From assembly GCA_028015205.1 (NCBI GenBank), contig CM051512.1:20553139-20617138 (forward strand): a DNA stretch of 64,000 nt, written 5' to 3'. This stretch comes from Mytilisepta virgata. Taxonomy: Eukaryota > Mollusca > Bivalvia > Mytilida > Mytilidae. Positions 13,092-25,200 of the stretch are shown piece by piece. The position numbers and the translations under genes are program-made. How positions within the stretch are numbered: the stretch's first letter is position 1; each line of letters opens with the position of its first letter. A model generated the notes under the pieces. That model had not been told where the DNA came from. It did no database searches and was given only the letters and a program-made list of their open reading frames with translations.

Positions 13092-13261
13092 ATGAATACT
13101 ACAAGAAAAGTATTACTTAAGGCATATTTGACAAGTCTGCAACTATGTGTTGCTATTCAGTCTGTATCCGCAAACTGCAATACATCGGCGATTTATGTTG
13201 TATGTCAGGAGCAAGATTTGGATGAAGTACCATACGGATTCAATAATAGTACAATAGAAAT
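13092..13261 (+). CDS. LRR gene 1, signal peptide and LRRNT exon
   Basis: The acceptor (tttttttcag) lies directly before ATG, so at least one exon upstream is expected. The exon encodes 56 codons plus two bases (phase 2). The N-terminus is basic then hydrophobic (MNTTRKVLLKAYLTSLQLCV) and ends in SVSA, a plausible signal-peptidase site. Cys29 and Cys38 follow, then the short DLDEVP strand typical of an LRR N-terminal cap. NCT and NNST are N-glycosylation sequons. The donor is GTAAGG at 13262. The following intron is about 13 kb. Confidence 0.8.
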
Positions 13262-16200
13262 GTAAGGTTTTGTTGATAACACAATTTATATTATATAAAA
13301 TTTTATATTACTGAAATTTGAAGTTCACATTCTCATTCAGTGTTTCATTGTTACAGTCGTAACTCTCTATGGAAAATGAAGAATGTGTCTTAGTTGACAA
13401 AATAAAATTCATTCTGTATAAAAACAGAAGAAAAGCGTCGTTAACACTAAAATAATATTTGTATAGTCTAAACGTGAACCTTTTTTTAAGTTAAAGATTT
13501 TTAAGATTTAGTACGATTATTGAATTTACTTTTGTGTTCAAAACACCTGGGCGTATCCAACTTTTACTATTTGAAAATGTTTTCCGCATATTCTGTTTCA
13601 TTTTAATTTTTACTTTTACTGGATTTGTTTTTTCACTAAGAATGGAATATTTTCGATGCTCACTAGGTATATCCGTCAGATTCACTCTGTCCTTCTTCCT
13701 TTTGTGTTTTCCCTTCTCTTCTTTTTTAAAGCATGACGGTATGTTATCACCATATTTTTGGATGGTTACTGATAACATGGATAAAGTCGTTTCTCCGAAA
13801 TTAAATGAGCCAATAGTTTGTTATTATATGTTGAAAATGATACAAAGCATTCAGTTCGGAAGGATGCCACAAAGCAATTTGTTGATACAATCCACAAAGC
13901 ATTCGTAGAGTGGTAAATTGTATGTCACGTAAGTGTTTTAATATTTAAACAATAGGAAAAACTGTTACCAAAAACAAAATCGTTTTATACATGAACCATG
14001 TCAACTGTTACATAATATTGCAATGATGTTCAAAAATGCGTTACGGATTGTCTTCGGTCTTTTCCTATAAAACGTGACGCTAAAACATTTACGCGTCGTA
14101 TTTTTTTAAACAAAACGGAGAAGCAACATATATATATTTTGCAAGTTAAACGTATGTTGTTTTATTCCTGTGTCCGGAATTCAAATAAAGAAACTACAAA
14201 GGTTTCTCATGTTGTTATCTAAATATGCAAATCAAAAACATCAGTGTATTAAGATCTGCACAGAAATACATGAAAATAAAATCCGTCAGCTACATATCTA
14301 GTATACAAATGTATAGCGTCAGCTTACGAATTTAATATAATAACCATTCTGTACATGCAGAAAAAGCATATCCGACACACATTTTATGGATTCGAATTGG
14401 ATAGGGTAAAGATTCAAAATTGCTGTTTATTTAGGACTGAATTAAAAATACGTTCAATCCATGTATTTAAAGATAAAACCTCAAAAACTCCATGCATAAA
14501 ACTACAATGAATGACCATAACCATATAAGGTACATAAAACGTGTAAGTCGAGGTTACTGTATAATTATTATTTTTTTTATAAACATAATAGGTAACGAAT
14601 ACAAAGATGTAAATATATGCTCCTTAGGTATACATGTCCTCTTCAACGAGCAAGTAGCATTTGGTATAATGTAAAATTTTACATCTTAAGTTTATTTAAG
14701 TAAACAATTTGACAAAAATGCATAATTAGCAACAAAAAAAATTATTTATCAGAACCTTTTTCAGGGAAGATAATTGGCGTAAATGTTTGCTAATGAAATT
14801 TAAAGAAAATTTAAGTTTTTTGGAAATAGCAAGAAGTAATGAACGGTGACCCCAATTTTTCTTTTAAGAATATGAAAGAATGTCAGATAAGTGTTCTTTT
14901 CACAATTTTATGTAAAAAGAAATGTATAACTAAAAGAAAGAAAAATTTATAATAAACTAAACAAGACTAGAACAAGACAGCACAAAACTAAAGCAAGAGT
15001 AATGTGAACTACCATTAAAAACCGGGAGTGACATCATGGGGCTCCGGAAAGGTAGGCATGCCCTGCTCCGTTAACGGCGCCCGTCACATTGCCAGTTCGA
15101 GTCTTGTAAGGTGTTAACTAAGGCGAGGCGTCAATTGCATTCCCCACTGAACTGTATAATTCACATAGGTACACCAGATAGAGTATACAACTGGTATACA
15201 TATATGAATGATATAGTGAAAGAGCTTATATTGATATTGATTTACTGAATTTTAATTCAAATCTTTATATTGATCGATTGATTGAGTATTGTTTTACGCC
15301 GTGTGGGCGACATTTAAGCCATATCAAAACGAGACCTAATTAAATTAAGTTTCAATACAACAAATAATGTCTAAAACGAATGGATTATTTACAAATAATA
15401 CATATATTATGCAAGGAAAAAATAAAACAATAAAACAAATACGATACAAACTTTCAATATGTAAAATAATATCACAGACGAACATTGCAAAATATCACAG
15501 ATGCGCTATTAAATAAAATAACAACATTCAAATCATATTAACAAACTAAATTTAGAATTATTGGACTGTATTCAATAATGAAGTATTTCTTCCTTTGACA
15601 TGTCAATTAAATCATGATCTATGTCTCAGATAATACCCGAAAAGTAGTTTAGAGTCCTATATGTGGCAACGTCCAAGCTTGCCGTCATTAACAAGAGATT
15701 TTTGGACTGTTGTTGTGCACTTGACAAGGAGACTCCCATTTTTCATCTTTGTAACCTTCTTAATTGTGCATGCAACTGACTGAATTTTTTTGTAGGAAAA
15801 ATGGAAACATTTTATTTCAAAGGTTTTTTTGGATTCAAACTGTTCAAAACTATAAATCTGGGGAACATGTCTGTAGTGGTTTTTAAAATTTTGTTGGGAA
15901 TGTCCTCATGATCACTTGAATCTTGCAACTTACTTTTATTCAATGAATTCGGTGTTTTGGAGTTTGGGTTTTGTTTTGAAGTCGTCATTGTGATTTATGA
16001 TGTTTCAATACTCTTGTTCTTAGCCCACTTCAGAGCAGCACCAAAACGATGTATACTTGCCACATTTGTTACACGCACCAGGGCTACAAGAATAAGATAC
16101 TAGCATGGAGTATCTTTTAATGGACGCAAGCCTTGTGCCAGAGGTTGACCAACAAGACAACCGCCAAAGATAACATCCACACGATTGACCCATAAGCCAA

Positions 16201-19200
16201 CGCCTTCTTGAACCCAACCGAAAAATTGGTACTATTGGTGTACAAGTTCAAGGGCTTGCCTTGACCAGCGGATTCATCAGGACCGGGCCCATCCGACCGC
16301 CCGTCAAAGATCAAGTAAGGGGCAAAGTGGCGTGTTTCAGCCACCAGGATACCATCCTTTATCCGTACGGGTATCCAAACACGGCAAACATGTGGCCTCA
16401 TTAAGCCGAGGAAGCCTTGCTCTATTAGCCATCGCATTCTCTGCTATTGCGTCAGTGGTTACCTTCTAAGATCCCGGAACCCAAACCTCTACCCATATGA
16501 TACCTGCTGTCCAACCAACCCATCCCAATGTATCTAGGTGTCATTGCGGGTCCCTTGGGATCTTTTCAAATAACGAAGAGAAAAGCAGAGGGCAAGACAT
16601 GACCAGTTACTGGCTTAACCGGGACCATTAAGCCTTTCTTGCAACCGGGTGTTCGAATGTTTAAATAACCAAATGAAAAAGCAAATGAAAAATAGTTAAT
16701 TGTTCGTTTTTATTTTTCACAAACTTGTTCTTATAGTTTACCTGACAATGAAAGACTGAATTGAATTGAATAGAATTGATATCTAGTGTCATACTTGAGA
16801 TAGAAGCTTCGAATTCGTGATGACGACAGTAAAATTTTGGAGTGATTAAATGAACAGAGACTGAACATAACCCTGTCTTAGAAGTTAATCTGACAGCATT
16901 CTTGCCCCGCCGAGAAAGGTGCAGTATAAATCACATGCGCTGCAGTAGCGAATCAACAATGAAATACACTCCATGGGCTGGAGACCTTGGTATGTTACTG
17001 CTTAGAAAAGCAAAGTTCACAATCGGAAAATTAAAATCGTCACGTTTGTCATAAAGCTTTGATTTCAATCGCTCGCCCATTATTATCTATGTACGAATCT
17101 AGATATGAATCAGAAGTTGGTGTGTCTGTGGTCTCTCTAATTCCAAGTTCACTGGGATAGATGAGATGTAGTTTATCCTTCAACCGAGGATTATAAATGA
17201 CAAGACATCATCTCTATTTCTTTTATTTCCGATTCAGAAGCCCCTGTAAAAATTTAACCGAATATGAAAAGCAGAACATGTCGGCCAAAAGTGCGGCACA
17301 CATTTTGTCCCTTTTGGGATTCCGATCGTCTGTTGAAAAACATGTTCAGCAAACTCAACAAATATGTTGTCGGTGAGAAATTCCAGCATCAGTATCAGAG
17401 TACTTTTTGTTAGAATCAATGTGTTTTTGACAAAATAAGCCTTGTTTTTACCAAATATCAGACAGGTATATCTTTGTGAACCTTGCTTAGGTCTTGGGGA
17501 AAAATTTGGTGATTACTTTTTTCTGTCTCTATATCTAGCTCTCAACAGAATTTCGCGAGACCTTCAACAGCTCTTTTCACCATATTATAAAATACTTGGA
17601 ATTCTGCTCCCCCACAGAAATAATAATGAAGAGGTCAACTAAGCATATAACATCAATTATTATACCCCCTGCAAACAAGGTTTTAGGATGTCTGTCCGTC
17701 CGTCTTGATGCAGTGTTAGATCACTATATGGAGATGTGCATATTGTCAGGAATTTGTGTATGGACAAGAAATGTAAAAGATGGCTGTTTGGATTTAGGAA
17801 TTTTTTTTAACAAAAGTTCGTTCCATGTGTTGTCCGCAATTCCTCCTACATTACTTGCATGATTCTCATGAATCTTTATGGAGTGTTAGATCACATTATG
17901 GAGAAATGCATATTATTAGAATTTTCTGTTTGGATGAGTACTGTGATAAATATGATGATTTGAACTTTGTGTAGCTTTCAAAAGAAACATGTTGCTTCGG
18001 GGAAGTATTATTATCACTATTATTTCAATTACCATTCTATTTTGGTTGCATTGTTATTAGCAATATTTAAAACAATGTAAAATAATAATTGAATATGCAA
18101 AAGATGAAAATGTATTATTAGAAATTGATAAGTCAAAATGAATTAAATTTTAAAATTTGACAACACTTATCAACGTGGTAAAAAAAATAACATAATTAGG
18201 GGAAATTTTAACATTTGGCCTTAAGATTAAAGATTTAGAATGTACACATGTATATTTATAGAGAAACTGAGGTTAAAGCTTTAACCAAATTATACGGAAA
18301 TGTAAGAAACTAAGTTTAAAAATTACAGTCTTTTTTTTAATTTGTTAAAACGTGTGTTCTATTGAAATTTGGTATTTAAAAAATGTGGGAAAACCATTTC
18401 AAGAATTTGAAATAAAATACTATTTCTCACAGGTAAGAAAACTTACAAAATCAGATTGGATTTTTGTTTAAAACGCACAACTCTGTATTGCACATACTTA
18501 TATAAAAGTATGCTTTCTTTTATTGAGTAGTAAACACTCAAGGAAATAACCTTATTTAATTTGGCACAGAAATTCTACCAAAAAGATTCCCGTTATTTAC
18601 TTTAGAAACAAGGATACAGTTTCTGCTAGTTACACTATCTTCCCTTGTAGAATCGCCACTAGATTTTGCCAGAAGTTTATAATTATCAATAATTAACTAG
18701 ATATTTATTGATGTAACTTCGCATTCAATTTCCTTCTACAGGAAAAAATCGGTAGTTGTTAGAGAGACAAAAAAACATTTAAAAAAAATGTTCAAGCGAG
18801 TTTACGCCAGAGGTACCTATGACTGTTGTCCACACTTTTGATTTCAATGAGTGTTCAACACCGCCAAGTTCTCCTGTTCCTAAGGAGAGACTTGACCACT
18901 GCCTTCTTTTTTCGTCGGCGTAGCGGGTACCGATTTCATGAGAATGTGGGCCAGACATTCTCTGATGAAGCCAATGACACCCATGGTTTTTTTTACCAGA
19001 GACGAAGTATAAGTATAATGTAACTGATTGGTTGTCGATATGAGGGATACGAAACAGGTTCTTAAAAATTATCCATGGATGAAATTATCTATTTGGGTTA
19101 AAATAATGAATACGAGGTAGCCTCTAAATGTCCCCTCCTTAAATATTGTATACATCGTCTTCCTCGTATCAGAGACCATGGTTGTTTAGAAAAATTACAC

Positions 19201-22200
19201 GTATTGTAAATTCTAGAGGGTTTTGTATTTTCACGAACAGCGTCAGCGTCCGCTTGAAGGGTATAATGGATATGTGTAGATATTTGATAGATTGACAAAA
19301 TTATATATGAAATGTAATCAAAAAAGCATTTTCATCCAATAAAGCGGCCGATTAGACATTAGGTTGCTCTAACGTCTGACGGCCATTTTTGTGACACCAT
19401 TTAATTTCTTAGTATAATAAATTCTTTTATATGACCCCGATAACCAGCATATATTTTCTAATCGGAAGTCCCTTATAACACTCGATGTTTTCTTTGGTAT
19501 ACAAACGAGGCTGACGCGTTCACGTCTTTATGTATAATTTATCTCCCGTGATTCAATGTTCCGTAACGAAATAATCCGAGATCGCAATATCTTGTTCAAA
19601 GTGAAAGTGAATTGATGAAAATGGTGGTACAGGGAGATTTTTGGTGAATAAAATGTAAATATTCTTAGAGACAAATAAATAAGATTGGTGTATAATGTAT
19701 CTACTTAAAATTTGATATATTACGATTTGGAGTCTAAAACTGTCACCCCAAGTCCGGGTCGGTAATTTAAATGTTTTCTATACGGAGTGCGCTCTGACGT
19801 CCCACGGCCTCAGCATATCAGAAAAATAGGCCTTCAGATGTCAGAGCAATCTCGGACTAGATTAAAGCAAGATAATTCTGCAAACTGTTTTTTTTTTATA
19901 CCTTTTACATACAATGCCTAGGAAGCATATATGGAGGTTTTAGATATTGGTTCCATCTGTTTCTAATTCATTAAACAATACACAATCAATTGATTGAATA
20001 TAGGGAATACAATATATTTACTGCATATACCATATTCAAGTCATGGAAATTGGTATATAAAATATATGCGTCTATTAGTAATGACCTTTCAAAGACGTGA
20101 ATACCTGTATGTTTTACATGAACCTCAGTCAACACAACGGTTCAAGTATTCACCGAGTCAGAAATGCAAATATAGCGAATTGTTTGTATATCACATGCAA
20201 CACCTGTTACACGAATTTTGTCCTCCTTCTTTATTAATCTTACAAGTTGACAATGTACAAAAATTATAATATAAAAATAGCCAGATCAAAATTTATAGCA
20301 AACCGTCTACAGTCATTAAAAAGAGAAATATATCATCTGTACTAATTAAAATATGACACTGTTCAATTTAATAATATATCATTACATTTTCCGGCTTTCT
20401 ATCAACCTGTCTTGATTTAAAGGCAGGACATGAACTTTGGTCTCTGACGGTGACCCCATTTGATATGACAATGATAATTGTTTTAATTACAGTATACATG
20501 TATCTATGATCACAAATACAGTACCTCATATTAGAACTGATTTTTAATTTGATAAAAACTTAATACTTCAGAGTCCTGACAGACAACATAATACACACTA
20601 TTCCTAAAGGAGTTTTCGATGATGCTACATCAGTTAGAGTTCTGTAAGTGGAATAAGTATTACCCTTAACTTAAGTTTTAAGTTAATCTTTGATCAATGT
20701 TTGTATATTCAGATAGAATCAGTTCTAACTTCTCTGATATTGGTAGGGTAGAACTAACCCTGTCATCAATGGGGTAGAAATACATACATACATCGTAAGA
20801 ATATAACTGTCCAGAATGGTTCTAGATAAGATCTGTCCAGGACGGACATGATTAGTCAAGGTTATCAGCCATAAGTAAAGTCAAGAAATACCAAAGGGAT
20901 ATTGGAAGGAGAGGAAAATCGAAACAACTGACAAACTCCGGAGAACAACGAAGACAAGACCAAAACAATACATTCACTAAAATTAAAAATTAAAAACATA
21001 TGAACATGGACCCCACCATAAAACCGGCCGTAGATGCAGTCTCTGCTTCCTGTGGGACACCCGACATGCTGCATGCCCATGTCAAATCCGGTATGAGGAA
21101 GGGACAATATCAACTTAACAGGTCCATTTTCATTTTAGAAACGGTTTGTTCATACATGTCAACCAAGTCATGATGACGTCCATAAAACTTTAATAAGGAT
21201 GAACCAAACATATCACTGTCTGAGCAGCTTTTCTGTCAGGAGCCGAGCTCTGTCCTGGAAGTCAAAATATATGTCACATGCTACGAAATAACGTCTGAGT
21301 TGTGAAATAAATACTCCATACGCCGGTGCTGTAATTTTCCGCTCAAAAATGGGAAGTTGACGATTGTAAAGTCAAAATCATCCCGTTTGTCTTACAGTTT
21401 TGTATTTAGCCTTCATCTAGTGTCAATATCGTGGGGACGGTCAAGATTAGATGCATACATATGTACTGTGCAGTGTCTGTGATATCCTTAATTTTGAGCT
21501 TATTTGGATAAATACTCAAAACGTGAATAAATTGTCTAGGGTAGATTTTCATATATGGTTCATGTATAAAACTGTCAAGAATGGTTCAAAATCAAAACTA
21601 CCCAGAACGGAATTACATGTAGACTGTGTAGGAAGTCGTTGGTTCAAATGGAATTTGTAGTTTTTGCTCAATAAGTTTTTATGATAAGTCTAAAGGATGA
21701 TTCTTAGTATGTTGCAATAAGTAAAGTAAAACCAGTCTTGATGATATGATATATGAAGTTTATCAAATACAAATACTTATCTTTTCAGACTTTATAAGAT
21801 ACATATTTTGTTTTCTGAGTTTGTGCTCCAATCGTTGTTGCGCGATCTCAAAAAGATAATTTTTAAATTGATTTGATGATTTGAATTCATGAATCACCAA
21901 ACATTCGTGTCTTTGCAGGAAAGATTGATTGTTTATGATGACATATTGATTACTAAATTCAGAATATACTTGAACATTGGGAAAGAGTTTTGGCATTCTT
22001 TCGTTTTCTATATTGGTAATGAAATTAACAAATATGGGGCAACAAAACTGTACAGAAAATTACTTGCGTTTTAAGTTAAATATTTTGACAGCAAAATTCA
22101 TAATTGGTCTGTAATCTGTTTTCTACGATAACTGTGTGTCTTTTCTTAAACTGCAAGTGTTTTTTTTAGAATATCGCAGATCCTTTTTAATAATTTAAAT

Positions 22201-25200
22201 AAAAATATTTTCACTACCTTTTTTTTGCATTAGTCGTAATGAATTATTGTCTTTTCCTGTTCTGAAATGTCCCAAATATTTGACTGTTGCTGATTTTCCA
22301 ATTTTCAAGTGGATTTCACTGATGTTGGCATCATATTTGACGTCACCACAAACAAATATGACGTTGCAGAATATGTGCAAGTTCTGTTGCAAGTTTTTTG
22401 AGTGATGAAACTGACCTTTTTCTAACACGACCCACTTTTCTATAAAAAAACGAACAGTATAATTGAAAAGTAATACGGTTACTGCTAGAATATATATTGA
22501 TGAGATAAGACAAAATGAATTTTCATAGATGGAAAGCCAAAAGGGTCAAGTGTGAGAACAGCAAAGATCAAAAGATATAACTACCTGATTTGATAAAAGT
22601 AGCCAACCAAACAGAATAATAACATGACCCCACCAAATCGAAAGCTAAACAAATATGACAACAGTTTCACCGGAGGTTAAAGCACGACCCTGAGTAAGGG
22701 AATACAATACAATAAGATTCCTCCACTGAAATTGTGCTGCAAATTTACCAGATGGTAAATGTTTATATCTTTTTAAATATTTAAAAAAACATATCTTCAT
22801 GGCTTAGTTTTTAAGATAATCAACACTGATTTTGGTGTATTTGAGCCAACAACCCTAAACTTTTCATGTTTCAAGAGTGTCACAAAAAAGTCTATACACT
22901 TTTGATCGAAACAAGATAACTTCACCAGGTCTTTTGTAAAATTTTTCCAGCTACATAGACATTGTCTTCTAATAAATAATTGATGGAAAAGATTGATAAG
23001 ATTATGCAAATTTAAGTCAAATAAGGAATATTGATAAAAATTTGCTAACTTTAGATGCATGTAGAAATGAATCCTCCACTGTTGTTTTCTTAAATTTTAG
23101 TATACTTAAATTTAAATAATGAGCTTCTGTTTGCAAAAGAAAAAATTTGGGGTCCATATGCTTATTGCAGAGGTAATTAATATCCTGGTTTAATTTCAAA
23201 ATGATTCTAAAGACTATTTTCACATTTGCCAGGTCTATTACAATAAACGTCCTACAACTCTTCCAACGGATGTATTAAAAAATCTCATTAATCTTGAAGT
23301 ATTATAAATATACATCTACAAACGTAAACATTCCTTTATTACTTAGAAGTTTGAAAAATGATTATCTGACGTATTTAACTATAATTTTTGTTTTGTTTTT
23401 TTGTTTTTAAAAAAAAATCATTTTTGCATCGAGTATAATTATTTTCCGCATTATTATATACATATACGTCTAAACACTAACCCACCACTTTGAATCAGAC
23501 TTTTATGGGTTGATACAGTATGCCTTCCGTTCGCCATTCTCTGTGTCCAGCACTTTTGACCACTCGGTTGCATCCGCTGTATTAAAATTTAGCTTTAATA
23601 TTCGACGAGTATCTTTGGCGGAAAATTGTATATGTATATACGCGTGTGGCGATGGAATTTATTAAATACCTTTCTGATATTTATTCTACAGAAATTTGAT
23701 TTTGCCGACTTTTGGATGGCAATGTTTTATTTCATACACTCATAGTAAATACATTATTTAACTTAATCGTCTGAATAGAATGACAATCACGAAATATTAT
23801 TGCCCTGTGGATTTTCGAAGAAATGTCTGAGAAATGTCTGAGATACAGAGTAGTCCTCAATATTTGTATACGTCATAGCACTAAAAAAACACTGTAAATA
23901 TCAGACTTTAATACTGTCATTTTTTTGCCCGGTTTAGGCGGATCTCGAATTCCCATCGTTGAAACACTATGACACCTATTCGTTAGTGTTCGTCAAATAT
24001 TTTAATCAGGACAGGAATAGTAGGTAAACGGTATCTTATTTCCATGGAGTCCAAAGACGAAGAAGAAGCTAAATTCATGCTTGTGGTTGTTCGTTTGTCT
24101 TCCCGGGTTTGTCTGTCCAATGGATTACGTTTTTTTGATTGCTCCTTAGGTATATTTGTCCTTTTTCTTTCAAACTTACTTTGTCATGTTTGTTAGAGAA
24201 AAAAGTATTTCAGCTTGAAAATGCATACCATATCAATGAACTCTGTGAAATACATGTCATAAATTGCATGAAAACAAATATTTTTTCATTACAATATAAT
24301 AAAATGAATAATCATATACAAAAGCGAATCAAGCAAGGAATTGAGGTATATTAGTTTATTTGTTTATCTTTATATAACTTAAAAACCTATTTTTAGAAAG
24401 TTGACGTACTAATGACAATATCACCAATAATATATTTCGGAGATACAATAAACCTCATTCCAGTTTTGTTTACGATTCAAATCAACATTTCATATTCATT
24501 TATTGCGAGGTTATTTACATAACTAAATACAACATTGATTGATTGTTGCTTAACGTCCAGTGGCAAATATTCCATGTGTAAAAGGAGAATGGTTGGGTAG
24601 AGTCGTATAATTTAGCCTTCTGTAGCGGCATAAGCCTACTATTTTATGAATACTACAGAAGGGGTCCTCAGCTTGCAAAGAGTGTGGCATTCTCTAAACA
24701 CAATACCCACTATGTTTTCCGTATTGTGACCTGACAACCTCAACGAGAGGATCTCCCCTATCCGCCACCTGGGGACGCACTAGGCAGCTCTATGGGTTGA
24801 GCCCCCGTGATCCATAACAGGTACCTAACCAAATATAACAAGAAGTATACATAATTGTAAATAAATTTAAACAAAAGATACATACAAATAATTCTATATA
24901 TTATAGTAAAATGTTAGAACATATGACCAATAGAACAAAAGGACACAAAGTTAATATCTGCAGAATTCTTTTCGTTTTGATAGATGGTATGGTTTTTCTA
25001 TGATCCGTTACTTATATATTGATTGGACATGTCATTAATTACATAGAAATTTATTGCAATAAATACCAATTAATTAAGCAAAGTAATCTATTGAAATTCT
25101 TTTCTCCTGATATTGTTTCATTAGGCTAGTGTCCCTGTGTAGGTTTTTTTTTAAATGTATCGATACTATATTTAAATGAATAATTGGGTCACATCTTGCC

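Larger units (their letters stand above)
17961..20864. other. Intron 1 of LRR gene 1, duplicated, no recognisable gene
   Basis: Colinear with 58691-63164 except for the Tc1 insertion. Open frames such as 19997-20269 are conserved only because the copies are recent, and they lack an ATG start. Confidence 0.5.
3978..21700 (+). repeat. Segmental duplication, left copy
   Basis: Colinear with 45076-64000 in the same orientation. It contains the upstream exon, a broken CR1/L2-like LINE, the signal-peptide exon and the beginning of intron 1 with Penelope-like and I-like element remains. Alignment starts at the shared string taccagtatacaaatagg or its near match, and at the right still matches where the window ends. 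Offsets change along the copy (about 41.1, 36.3, 40.9 and 42.3 kb), reflecting later indels. Confidence 0.9.

Noticed and set aside
13534..13908. 124-codon ORF in intron 1
   Set aside because: Most of it is absent from the right copy, and its composition is T-rich hydrophobic filler without motifs.
16020..16437. Two overlapping minus-strand ORFs taken as a host gene
   Set aside because: They repeat at 57063 and 2690 and belong to the 5' part of the I-like LINE.
19994..20269. ORF conserved in both duplicates (also 62291-62572)
   Set aside because: It begins with TTG rather than ATG. Nearly all differences between copies change amino acids, so identity reflects recent duplication only.
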